In this document: positions 53,183-64,000 of the stretch, in pieces
How positions within the stretch are numbered: position 1 is the first letter of the stretch
Layout: every line of letters begins with the position of its first letter
DNA from: Pomacea canaliculata
Taxonomy: Eukaryota; Mollusca; Gastropoda; Architaenioglossa; Ampullariidae
DNA length: 64,000 nucleotides
Assembly: GCF_003073045.1 (NCBI RefSeq)
Contig: NC_037594.1
Span: 31,794,737 to 31,858,736, forward strand
Direction: 5' to 3'
Position numbers and translations under genes: made by a program
Notes under the pieces: generated by a model
Seen by the model: only the letters and a program-made list of their open reading frames with translations
What the model was told of the DNA's origin: nothing
Databases searched by the model: none

Positions 53183-54622
53183 ACTAATCTAAAAACATGG
53201 AGGCACGGACTGGTCCGTGACAACAGCTGTCTGTCAGCCTGTCTATTATGATAGACAAGTTACAGCAGTCTGTCAGTCTGTCTATGAAATGTGTTGTTTG
53301 TTGCACATCTTACTACAGAAGTATACCGACACCACTGTCGTCGGACATTATAGATATTAACTTTATTCATTCACCTCTATGGCATCAACCACACTTATAA
53401 AACATCTTGGTGTTTAGTAATCAGAACATAGTGGATTGACCTACGTACAGACCTCTCCTCTGTGTATGTTTATGTGTGTGCGTAGACGAGATCAAGAGTA
53501 CCCGAACAGCGACATCTCTGCCTATTTATCCAATAAAAACCTCCAACTAAAGAATAAACGAAAGCTGCCATTTTAAGTCCAGACTAAGCAGATAGCCAGC
53601 GTAAGCGGTTAAAGGATATTTAAGTGTCCCCTCGTCCAACTCAGCCTTTTGACTCGACTTTTGGTGTTGGGATGGTGTTATCGTTCGCCTATTTTTCGTC
53701 ATATTTGATGGCCAGCTCTCCAGATTAAAGTGGCAGCCATCTGCAAAGTGTCCACAAGTCCGTACAGCTTATATTGTCAAAGGGCATCGGCGACGGCCAA
53801 AACTCTGCCTGCAGTTCCTGGAGGAGCCTATACACTTATGCAGGACATGGGTTTGCTCTGCACAGGAGTAAATTGGAATGCTGTACTTTTTACCCGGGAC
53901 GATATGGTCATGGCTGGGAAGATCTGACAGCTAATATATGACCGGCCCACTCTAAGATCAGCACTGCCAGTACACCGTGTTCTTGCCCTCTACCTGAAAT
54001 GGGCGCTTCTCTTGTCCGTATACAGGTTGGTTTATGCTCGGTTAACCTATTCTTCACTAATTTGCATTTTGCCTTTTGAAATTCGAGAAAATGCTTGCCA
54101 AAACAATTTCCATGAACAGCAATGGTTTAACTACTGTAAATGAAAGTCTTGAATACATATACATTTCCACTTCCCCATGCACTTAACAACCCACACACAC
54201 AAGAATTCATGAATACATTCATATATACACATACAGTACAAAAATATGGTGCGATAATGTTCCTCTCCCACTACCGGCACACTTCAAAGCATCAATGACT
54301 TATAACCGATTACACTTTTGTCCAGCTTGGGTAACATGCATTTCACTTGTCAAGGTAGGATTGAAAAAGTTGTGATGCATGCGAACGTGTGCTTGGCCTT
54401 TCATAGACCACAGCTTCAGTTCAAGACAGGTTTTCAGCAGTTCAAACAGAAACCAACACATGTGCAACGAATATTACATACTAAAGCTTTATATTAGCTG
54501 TACAACAACAAAGAATGAGAAAATGCTGCAAAGAAATTACCTTGTTCGTGGAGGACTCGATGCTCGCACTCAGCTAGGGACGCTGAGGTCAAAGGGAGAT
54601 CACTCTCCGAATGTTTTCCAAA

Positions 54623-54693
54623 ATGGCGGATAGCGCTTTTGTGGAACGTGTGGCGTCCGAGTGATTTTTCTCGCACAGGAATTGATTTTCATG
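54623..54693 (+). other. KANSL3: Non-coding first exon of KANSL3 (5' UTR)
   Basis: A strong donor (TTCATG then GTAAGTGAAG) at 54694 and a matching acceptor (TATTCTTCTAG) at 55498-55499, 25 bases before the start codon, define a 5' UTR intron of about 0.8 kb. The exon's 5' boundary is unknown; transcription may begin at or before the AAAATGGCGG word at 54620-54629, a close match to a YY1 site. An ATG inside that word opens a 13-codon upstream frame ending at 54664. Confidence 0.55.
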
Positions 54694-54840
54694 GTAAGTG
54701 AAGTGATATATATTATTCAACAAGAAGGAGCATATAAGGGTTTCATTTATGTTTTACGTTTCTTTCCTATAATAGATTGTAAGCGCTATAGGCGAGTTTT
54801 AATTCGGGAGTAGGTGTTCCTGTAATTAAAAATAAAAAAA

Positions 54841-54945
54841 CCAAAATCAAATCAGACTTTATTGTCTGTCGAGGAGACCCAGGACAGAAATTTGTCTTCG
54901 CTCACAAGGGCAGGCATACATACTCATACAGACAATACAAATTAG
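54841..54945 (+). repeat. Dispersed repeat, copy 2, in KANSL3 intron 1
   Basis: Same word order and orientation as the copy at 22535-22645: AAAATCAAAT, CAGACTTTATTGTCTG, GAGACCCAGGACAG, AAATTTGTCTTCGCTCACA, CATACAGACA. This copy has about ten extra bases (AGGGCAGGCA) between the last two blocks. Confidence 0.7.
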
Positions 54946-55524
54946 TATTCGATCACTAAATGTATCATGTGTACATGTAACTGGCGGAAGAAAGAAACTT
55001 TTGGTACAAGGGCGGACAAAATTTTACACATATTTGTTATGGCCAATAAAAACTGATTATTAAAAAAAAATATAAATCTAAAGAATTCCTGTCACTTCCC
55101 GTAAGTGGATGAGGAATACATCAATACACAAACATTACATTTAATGATTTAGAAACTTGAAGAAAGTGAAGAATAATATACATTTTCCACGCTTGCTGTT
55201 GAGATAAAGACTTGTATTGCAGTTATTAGAAATACATTCTAATGTGATTGCTGTAAAGGTGAAATGTGTTACAGATGAAAAAGTTTATGTTTAAACAAGG
55301 ATAAAAGCTTCAGACTGTGTTAGTCTCTCTCACTGAAGAATTTAAATACAATGAGTAATGTTATGTTTTCAGACTTCTAATTCCAAACTTTTAATAATAA
55401 ATTTTTTTCATTCCTTCATTAAACATAATGTGATTCAGATTTTTGTGACACTTTATTTTAGTCTAGTATGTATTTTAGTACTTCTTTTTATTCTTCTAGT
55501 TATTAAGGCTCACCACTGAGTAAT

Positions 55525-58500
55525 ATGAGTCAGGATTCAGCTGGTGGTGGTGGTGGGCCAAGACATCGCTTCAGTTCTCCTTCCTCTTTTTTGGCACAAT
55601 ATGCTGGGAGCAGCAACACGGCTAGTAGCTCTGACCAGGAAATGGATATAATCTTGTTGGATCATGGTTATGCAAAGCCTTGGTCAGCTCACCCTGATGC
55701 CAGCAATGCACGTCCTCTCCGTTACTTGTTCAAGTCCAAGCAGCCAAGAGGAACTGCAGATCAAGTTCCAAGGTTTAAAAGAAAATCATTTAATTGCCAT
55801 AAAATAGTTATTTTATTAATGGTAATTGTAGGCTTACATTAACACAAGCACTTTTCTTTAAATCTGCATTTAGTCTGCTTAACTGGAAGGCATAGTGAAC
55901 TATTTAGGACCATGTAAAACTCAGTTCAAGATGCTGTATCTCCAAATCTGAGTTAAGGCCCTTTCATTCTCAAGACATGCAGCTACAAACATCACCATGT
56001 ACAGAAAGGCGTCCAGTGTCTAGTTAACATAGGTTCCACTGACTGAGGCTTTTAAAAGGTAAACATATCTATACACTATACCGATGTTGATAACCTCTTT
56101 CTGTTATGGTAATGTTTGTAGGCATGCATCTCAAGAACAGAAATTAGGTGGGGATTCCCCCAGATGTGATGGCATAGTATTTTACTTTGAGCTTTATCAA
56201 TGGAAAAAAAAAATTGAACCCACTAGTTTTTTCAAGTGTAACCAGAATGGAAAATTCTTGTTCTCACTCTTTTACTTTCAAACTTGAGCAACTGTTCCTT
56301 TTCTTCTCAAGCAGAAATGTAGAAGATATTGATGTTGAAGAAGTCACCCAAGCTCCAACTCTTCATTTTGATGTGGCCAAGGCACGTACACTCATGAATG
56401 AGTGTGAACGTCATGCTTCTTTTGCACGACCTGACGACCAGCAAGAAGACTGGGAGGAAAAGTTGTCCAAGTGAGATGCTGAATATTCTTTTTAAACAGG
56501 AGCTTCAGATCATTGTCTTTTGTTTTTAATTGCAGTGACATAACAAATGATGGTTCCCCAGTGTGTGTGCATTTAAAAGTTATGGAAAAGCAGAGAATTG
56601 GTGGGAGTGAAGTCATTTTTTTTATTTTATTGTTTTTTTTTCATTGAGTAGGATTAATTTAATTTACTCATTGTATACGTTATTATTCATTATTTTATAG
56701 ATAACTTAAGTTTCATGTAACTAATTTAACCAATATAGCTTTAATTTAGCTTTAGATTTTGCCTAGTGTTTTTGTCCGGGTAATTTTGTTTTCATTGCAG
56801 TGAAACCTAATTTTTAAAAAAAACTTGCTTTAGTCACACAATTGAGACAGACAATATTATTCTTGTGTAAAATAAACTCTCAGTAGATGACTTTCTTTTT
56901 TATGTTAACTTCAAAGCTGTCCATTCAGGAACACTTGTTTATAAGGTTCTTTTGTGAACTGCTTTATACCAGTTAAGAGTAAACATCCTGTAATTTTAAG
57001 AAATTAAATTGTTGTTATGAGGATATGTAACTTCTAAAAAATATTAATTTGCCTGAGAAAAATAATTATGTTTGTTGGTGTATGTTGTGTGTGTGTAATT
57101 TGGCAGAGCTGGATGGACAGTGCAGCAGAATCGTGTCTTCACACGAGTCATGAAAGCTTTGCAGGCAGACCGCCTGGCACGCCTAACAGTGGAGGGGGTA
57201 AGAGGTTATATTAGTATTAAGATTTGGACCATCATATGTAATCAGCAGACATATCAGTGTAAATACAAACATGTATGCCTGCAATAATCTGCTCGAAAAT
57301 GTCTTTAATCTCTCTTAATGTAAGTAAACTATTGCATAGGCCCAGTCCCTGGCTTCAGTGTTCCTATATTCTTACCATGTAAGTGCAATTTTTTTATTGT
57401 GCATGTTTTTTGGTTTGTTTTTTTTTGCAGACACCAAATGAACCCATTGCCAGAAGACTAGTAGTTGATAAGACTGCAAAAAGATTGCGACAAGCTCTGG
57501 CAAGCATTGCCTGGGTAGGGTTTTTACCTATGTGTTTCATGCATGAGTGAAACTCTTTGATCCATTTAACATCATTAGTGTCAATCTCAGTGTTACATTT
57601 AAAATTTACACATATTTTTACTATGACCCTCTTTTGCTTCCTCTATTTTTTTCTTTTGTTTGCTGCACTCTCACACACAGCTTAATTAAATATTGCTCTC
57701 ACTTACAAACACATGCACACCATCATGCATTTTATGATTTAATGTATTTCAAAAGCAGAACGGTGTTTTAGGGACCAGAATGTGTTGCAGGATCAGAAAA
57801 TTGTGCAATGGCTGCATCTTTTAATTCTGGACACTATGAGTGTGTCCATACTTACTTCCTATTTGGATGCCTTGCAGACATTAAAAAGCAAGGTCAGTAA
57901 AATGTTTTTGATTTTTATGCATAAATTACAAGAAGTGCATGGTATTGCTGTTTAGTTAGGTCTTCTAAAACTTTTCAACCAGTATATATATATATACACT
58001 GATTCAGGTTATAAAGCAATAAGCACATCAGTGGAAAGCATTTTCCCAAGGGCATGAAGCATAGCCTGAATTTTGTCAACGACAGCATTGTTGACAGCAT
58101 ATTTTCATTTCTTTCTCAAAAAATATATCACAGAACAAGGTCACTTTTACGCACAGAAAGTTGCTTAAACGAAACAAAAATATTATTTCTATGATCATTT
58201 AGCACAAACCTGCAAGCATGCTACTTCTCATATATGTAGATGAGATTGCTTGAGTACCAGAGTCCATATTTAATGTGCAGGAGAAGGTAGACTATGTGAA
58301 AATTGTTGCAAAATATGGGTCTCTTGTTAATGTTGATAAAATGTAAATCATAGTAATGGAAGTTTTGACAGAAATTCTATAATGTCAAATTGTGTGGAAT
58401 AAATACAAGTTGTACCTTGCTGTACCCCTCCTCCCAACTTTTTTTTTATTTTAACAGATACCATCTCTTGTTGAAAGAATGACCAGCGGCACTACACCTG

Positions 58501-61500
58501 CCCATCCCAGTTTGTCTTCAGAATCTCTGGGATTGTTGCTTAAGCGACCTTGGGACCCAGTAGGCAACACACTGTCACAACAGAAACCTGTAAGGTTCCA
58601 CAAAACTGCGGTTGAATAGTACCTACAGCTTTTAAAATTACTTTAGATGAAATACCAGAAATGTGTATACCAGTATTTAAGGCCTGACACCTGAGATAAA
58701 ATTGTCGAAAATTTTACCATTTAGCCATTTGAGATTATAGCATATTGTGAAAGTTCAAAGTCTGTTCTATTCACTCACCAAGTGGTTTTTCCATAGAACA
58801 ATCTAGAAATATGTTATTTTGTCAATAAAAACAAATGTCAACAGTAACTCAAAGCTAGTTCTGGGGTATTTTCTTTCTGAGACATTAACGTTATATATTA
58901 AATGTTCATTGTACCTGTCAGACGCTCATTTCTTCTCAAAATACCACATACAAAAGAATAAAAATCACGAGGACATTCTTAGACCGTTGCAGCAGCTAAA
59001 AAAGGTAACTTAATGAACCGAATTCAGCAGTCAAAATCACCATCAGTCATTTTTTTTATTACTGTGTACTCTTTTTTTTTTTTTTTGGTACGTACCCCCC
59101 ACCTTCTAAAGATTAAATATACTCTTGCAACTTTAAAAAGCCTGGGAGGAGTTAAATGGCTCAAGTCCTGTAATTATCTACAGTGTGTGAATAAATTTTT
59201 GATTGAGAACCTCTTTCTTCTTGTTTATATTTTATTTAATCTTTTAATTTACAGAAGAAACTCCCTGGGAATCCACTGCTGCTTATTGCTCCAAGTGGTC
59301 CAGCACAGGGTGGTGGTGGGGGTGGAAGTCCAAAAGACATGAAGTTTTGGCAGAGCCAGCTGTCCGGCCTGGGCAAAGTGGTGCCAGTCACCATGCACAC
59401 TGTAAATGGGGGCAGTGGGGTGTCAGTGTCCTTGTGTCTGGAACACATGATTGGAGCTGTCAGGACAAAGGTGTTGGAGGTGAGGTGGTACTAAAACATT
59501 GAGGGAGCTCTGAGTAGAATTTCAATGAGCCCAGGAAGATTGGGGAACATATGGTAAAATACTCAAGAACTAGATGAAGAACAAAAGAAAATTTGGTGTT
59601 ATTAAAATATTTATTTTGTTGCTATGGCTTAATTTATAAATTATATTTTTTGTGTTACGAGAATATTATCTTGCTATTTTGTCCTTTGCTGTTTGCAGTT
59701 AAGAAATTTTGTGTTATGGAATTTTGTATATGGATGTTTTCATACCATAAAAATCTGCCAGTACATATTTGTATCACAGAAATCTTAATAGAATAAAGAC
59801 TTAGACGGTTAGCATTATCTGTGGCTGCTTACAGTGCACTGAGTAAAAACTGGCTCTGAACCTGTGTATAAATTTGATTTTAGCTGAAAAGTCATTTTCC
59901 TGGACGACCAATTGTGCTGCTTGGCTGGAATATTGGAGCTCTTGTTGCTTGCCATGTGAGTGGTTGATAAAGCAACTTCTGTACTTGGTGATGAAATGCT
60001 ATGTTTGGGCAATTCATCGTGGCTATTTTTATTCCATAAATTGTGAGACAGACATTTCTAAATGTTCAAATGGTACAAAATTTTGAGTGATTATAAAACA
60101 GTAAGCTACATCATTTCAAACCATGAAAACTGCATAGCATTGAATGTTTGTATGTTTATAGTACTTTACTCATCTAGTGAAACAAATTGGAGTGGGTGAA
60201 ACATGCTGCTGCATTCCAGTTAGCATGCACATCACACAATACAAAAAAACGTTCTTTACCCTTTCCCCTCAGTCAAAGACATTTTTGTCAGTTTTATCAC
60301 GGACCTAATCTCTGGACTACTGCCTGTTTGGTGAGACCAACTCACGAAGTTGAGGGCTGTCAGGTCTCGGCGAACCATTAAACAGTTTAATATCTGAAAC
60401 AGTGATAAAGTTCATGAAGTCAACAATAGACTTGCAATACATTTTGTAATTAGTTACATTTTCAGCAGAACTTTATATTGAGTAAAGAGTGGTACGTCGT
60501 AGATCAATCCTATTAAACAGAGGGTAGCGAGGTTCAGGTACAATTTATTGTGCCATTAATGAGCTGCCTTCAATAAACCATATGATAGGGACATTATTTT
60601 TTGGCATTGGTTTTTATTAGTGGCAGGTGTGAAGTTGCGTGCCATCAATGAACTGGGTAATAGTGGATGACATATACAGTATTTTGTGGGTATGTGCATG
60701 TTTGTGGGTCTCTGCTTGTTACATGTAAATATTGAAGAACCATGTTTAGCTCACCGTTGGTATGTTTTATGCAGGTGTCACTGGTTGAATCGGTCAGTGC
60801 TGTTGTTTGTCTTGGTTTCCCACTCATTGGCATTCATGGTCTTAGAGGAGTAAGTATTTATAATTTTTGATTGAAAAGAAAATGTCACCAGTTTTAAAAA
60901 AAATGCTTAATCCTTACCTTCTACAAAAATATTGGACAGCATAGTAAAGTCTGATCATTTATTCTTTATTCATGCTGTAGTATTTGTTACTATAATGTTA
61001 GATAACTGTTGTAGATGGCTGCTGTTGACTGCATTTGTCTGGCACAGCAAAAACCACTAACAAACAATGCATTTGCCTGCCTTTAGGATGTGGAAGATTC
61101 CCTGCTGGACAGCAAGACGCCGACACTTTTTGTTATTGGGCAAGATGCTAGCGACTGTTCAGTGGACCAGATGCAAGATCTCCGAGAGCAGATGCGAGCG
61201 GAAACAGGGCTGGTGGTTGTTGGAGGTGCTGATGAACATTTGCGATTGTCACATCGCCAGAAAAAACAAGAAGGCCTGACACAAGCGATGGCTGACCGGT
61301 GCATCATTGTAAGGAACGAGTTCATATGTTTTTACTGCAACTATTTTGGACTTTAAAGGGAAAAATACAACCTGTACATTAGTGATTGCCTTTTCTTTCA
61401 GGATGCATATGAGCGCTCACATACGCATAAAGATGTAACAATTACTATTGTATAGTATAATATTATTATTGTATGCAACAATTATTATCGTTTAGGTATT

Positions 61501-64000
61501 TTTTCCAGCTATTTTTCTCTTTTTTAGTCACAGAATAGTCCCTTCACTGCTGATTTTATTGATGAGAGGCAATTCAATGGGCTTTTGAAAGCTTACAGGT
61601 TCTTTTAGAAACAGTTGTCCTTCTTTGTTTACAATTAAGCAAGTGCATCTTTTTATCCTTGTGTTTAGGATACTTTGAACGCATTTTGAATTATTAATAT
61701 AAATCTGCATTTGCTTTTGGAGACCTGAGCTTAATATTATCAAACTTAATTAGAAAGTACAATAAAAGGATGGGATTTCTTGAATTGCAGAATTAGAATT
61801 AACTCATGGAAATTCAGCTTCCAATTTTTATTGCACAGGTGGAGGAGAAAAACTGGAAGGAGGTGAGGTCTTCAGGAAGCATAAAATTGTTTGTTTTCTG
61901 TTTAAGGATGAGTTTGCCAGTTTTTGGGGAGCATCCTCTCTCTCAACGCCAGTCTGCCAGAGACCGTGCAGGAAATTCCAGATGTTGATTTGAGGAAGAA
62001 ACGGCGGAGAAAGACATCTCGTGATGGTGGTAGCATTGCGCTTTTTCAAACACCGTCTGCTACTGCGAGAGAGGTCAGTGAGCTCCCCTTCTATTAAACA
62101 CCGTCTGTTAGAGATGCCTGGTGGCATTGTCTTTCCTCAGTTCTTTTTTTGTACAAAGCGCTTAATTTATCTAGATAAACAATACTCTCATATCAGTTAA
62201 CTGGGGATAGTGAATCAAGCTTCCTGACTGCGGAAGGATGGAAACTGAAGAGTTGACTTAATGAAAAAAGGTTTTGAGTTGATTAAGAAGTATAACTGAT
62301 AACTGATGAATGCTCCATTGGAAAGTCAGTACCACAAATGCCTTTTTTTTTTTTTAAAGAATTAATTAGAATTTTTATTTTAGCAAATTGTGATGTTGCA
62401 TCATTGGTGTATTTCTTTAGGCCGAATGAGCAGGACCTTAACTGTGGCAAAAATGAAAAAAAAAATTGCTGAAGATTGTGGAATGTTTTGATGATATGTT
62501 GTTTAAGCATGCTGCAAGCACAGTGCGAATATCCAAGCGTGGTGGCAAAATGTCCCGACAACCGGCGGGATCCGGCCTCGCGTTTTCAACACAAGGGGTA
62601 TATGCTCAGGGTGTGTATGCTTTCATTCCTCAGAACCACCTAATGACAAACCATGCATCTCTTAATGTTGTCAGCCGAGATGTTGAACAAACGACTTTAA
62701 ATTTCCATCATATATACTGCCTGCAAAAATTCGTATCAGCAGCGTGTGCGCGTCTGTTAGCTTCATTTGTGTATGATGCACACATCTCAACCGTGGATCT
62801 TTTTATGTTGTGCTGTACAGATCATAGCCGTGGGTCCCCCAGAAAACGTCAAGGTCGTGGTGGGATCGCCGGTGTTCCACGAAAACGCCTGGCCTTGTCG
62901 ATTGGCATGAATCAGCTGAGCGTTCAGGTGTCGAGCGCGTCTCCATCTTTTCAAACAGCAGCAGCAGCACGGCCCGCCCACCCAGCCGCCTTAGCAGCAG
63001 CCGTCTCCAGCGCCCCGGAACTGAGCGGACTGTTGCAGGGCATCAGGGTCAGTCGGGCCAGCGTGGACACAGAGCAAGTGACAAGCGCTGGCAAATCTTT
63101 TGTCAGCGCCTCCCTGCCCCTCACACGGCCTGGTGGCGGTCGGCAAACTGACGGACGTTGCAGAGGGGAACGGAGGGTCGTCTTTAACCTCCTCCTCTTC
63201 GCCGGGAACCCTGGTGGTAAAGCCGGGAGAAGGCTCGGAAAAAGAGACCCAGAGCGCCGTGATCATCGGTAAGGCCCTGCACTCCAGTCAGCCGCAGTCG
63301 CAGCAGCAGATCTTGGTGCGCACGTCAGGGGGGTCGCTGTCTACCCCCATCACGATACCCATTAGCATGGCGCACCGTCTGGTGGGGCTGGGCGCCGGGT
63401 GCCCTTTGGTGCACGTCACTGGGGCCAGCTCCTCGACCTCCTCCCAGATTCAGCAGCTACTGACCTCCATCGCCAACTCCACGTCCATCACCACCGCCGC
63501 CGGACAGCCCACCTCACTCTTACTCACCTCCGCCATTGCCTCGTCTTCCGGTCTAACCACCACCATCACCACCACCAACAGCGCCGGCGGTACGACCACT
63601 TCAGCGAGCGCTGGCCGGGTGCTGGTCACGACAGCTCCACGCACCAAGCTCTCCCACGCGGCCGAGACGACAGATCACCCTAAAGTGGAAAGGCCGGAAA
63701 CGGAAGTGGTGGGGAGGTTCAAAGTGAGGCTGACAAGGTGCAGGCCATCCAGCGACTGCAGTTCCACGATTTCCCACTTACCACGGCCTCGCTGCAGGCC
63801 CTATCTACGGCATCTGGTGCGGTTTTCACGCAGGCCAAGATCCTGGAGGCCGGCAGAAGCACGGAGGGTGCGGGGGTCCGGCCGGCAGGGGTGGGTGGGA
63901 CAGCAGCGGTCATGAAGGTGGGTGTGTCCAAGAGCCTCATCAACCCTGGCAGCTTGCCCACCTCCGTGTCCTCCATCCTCAGTCGCGTTGTGGCCCAAGG
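55525..64000 (+). CDS. KANSL3: KAT8 regulatory NSL complex subunit 3 (5' part, runs off the window)
   Basis: Coding exons: 55525-55772, 56315-56470, 57107-57197, 57431-57514, 57791-57892, 58458-58589, 59255-59479, 59884-59955, 60775-60849, 61087-61308, 61907-62073, 62508-62610 and 62821 onward. Conserved blocks: LDHGYAKPWSAHPDASNARP, MNECERHASFARPDD, ADRLARL, LLLKRPWDP, FWQSQLSGLGKVVPV, HMIGAVRTKVLE, then the alpha/beta-hydrolase-like part GWNIGALVACHVS, VVCLGFPL, TPTLFVIGQD, LVVVGGADEHLRLS and GLTQAMADRCI. The nucleophile-elbow position is Asn (G-W-N-I-G), as in human, so no esterase activity is expected. Known role: scaffold of the NSL complex with KAT8/MOF, acetylating histone H4, and in mitotic spindle assembly. 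The long Ser/Thr/Gln-rich tail ends with FHDFPLTTASLQAL and SLINPGSLPTSVSSIL. Three single-base frame breaks are seen: T run at 61921-61925, C-rich run at 63112-63120 and A run at 63689-63691. The 62508-62610 exon is the least certain. Confidence 0.9.
61839..61862 (+). CDS. KANSL3: Candidate 24-nt KANSL3 microexon
   Basis: A polypyrimidine-rich acceptor (AATTTTTATTGCACAG) and a good donor (GAG then GTGAGG) bracket GTG GAG GAG AAA AAC TGG AAG GAG, eight codons (VEEKNWKE) that start and end in phase 0. The previous exon ends in phase 0 at 61308 and the next begins at 61907, so inclusion keeps the frame. Human KANSL3 has no insert here as far as I recall. Chance cannot be excluded. Confidence 0.35.

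Larger units (their letters stand above)
50886..54600. other. Intergenic region between the MFSD4-like gene and KANSL3
   Basis: Holds a LINE fragment (52258-52600), a small TTAA-flanked MITE candidate (53098-53182) and a pair of inverted related segments (about 51915-51960 and 53660-53925). Open frames at 51623-51922 and 53730-53927 are short and motif-free. No gene is supported. Confidence 0.5.

Noticed and set aside
63450-63998. Minus-strand frames within the KANSL3 tail exon
   Set aside because: They mirror the low-complexity Ser/Thr/Ala coding strand; the + strand pieces match the expected NSL3 tail.

Overview
This 64 kb window is animal nuclear DNA: intron-rich, AT-rich, with GT-AG introns and many degraded interspersed repeats. 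The mix of tRNA-headed SINEs, CR1/L2-like LINE pieces, a Tigger-type element and a hAT MITE, together with the divergence of the proteins from human, fits a lophotrochozoan and most likely a mollusc (inference). I recognise five protein-coding genes by remembered family sequence: an SH3PXD2A/Tks5-type scaffold (+, 1585-21804), NELFA (-, 36250-27982), TEX261 (+, 36609-40487), an MFSD4/NaGLT1-type transporter (-, 48576-46471) and the 5' part of KANSL3 (+, 55525 to the window end).

Layout. 1-1584 is upstream sequence. The Tks gene has twelve coding exons encoding a PX domain and five SH3 domains (995 codons plus stop, all exon phases closing). Its large introns hold a 911 bp Tigger/pogo relic, a SINE, a 477 bp hAT MITE and an unclassified block of about 1.5 kb. 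A TATA box and ATG just before the first SH3 exon suggest a PX-less short isoform. Downstream are LINE and SINE scraps (22.5-24.5 kb) and a quiet stretch to 27.7 kb. NELFA and TEX261 lie head to head with 358 bp between start codons. TEX261 and the MFSD4-like gene converge, with candidate poly(A) signals about 420 bp apart. 48.6-54.6 kb is intergenic or 5' UTR territory with LINE, SINE and MITE fragments. KANSL3 begins with a non-coding exon at about 54.6 kb and runs off the right edge.

The genes are not a pathway. NELFA (Pol II pausing) and KANSL3 (NSL histone acetyltransferase complex) are housekeeping nuclear factors, TEX261 is an early-secretory-pathway cargo receptor, Tks5 is a Src-substrate adaptor, and the MFSD4-like protein is a plasma-membrane solute carrier.

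The most consequential observation is technical. NELFA exon 8, MFSD4 exon 3 and two KANSL3 exons contain six apparent single-base frame breaks, several in short homopolymers, inside otherwise conserved reading frames. This looks like residual consensus error rather than gene decay. The best biological leads are the internal Tks5 promoter, a GC-AG intron, a 24-nt KANSL3 microexon, the bidirectional NELFA/TEX261 promoter, and a SINE nested in a LINE with clear target duplications. I found no undescribed gene system that the sequence alone would support.
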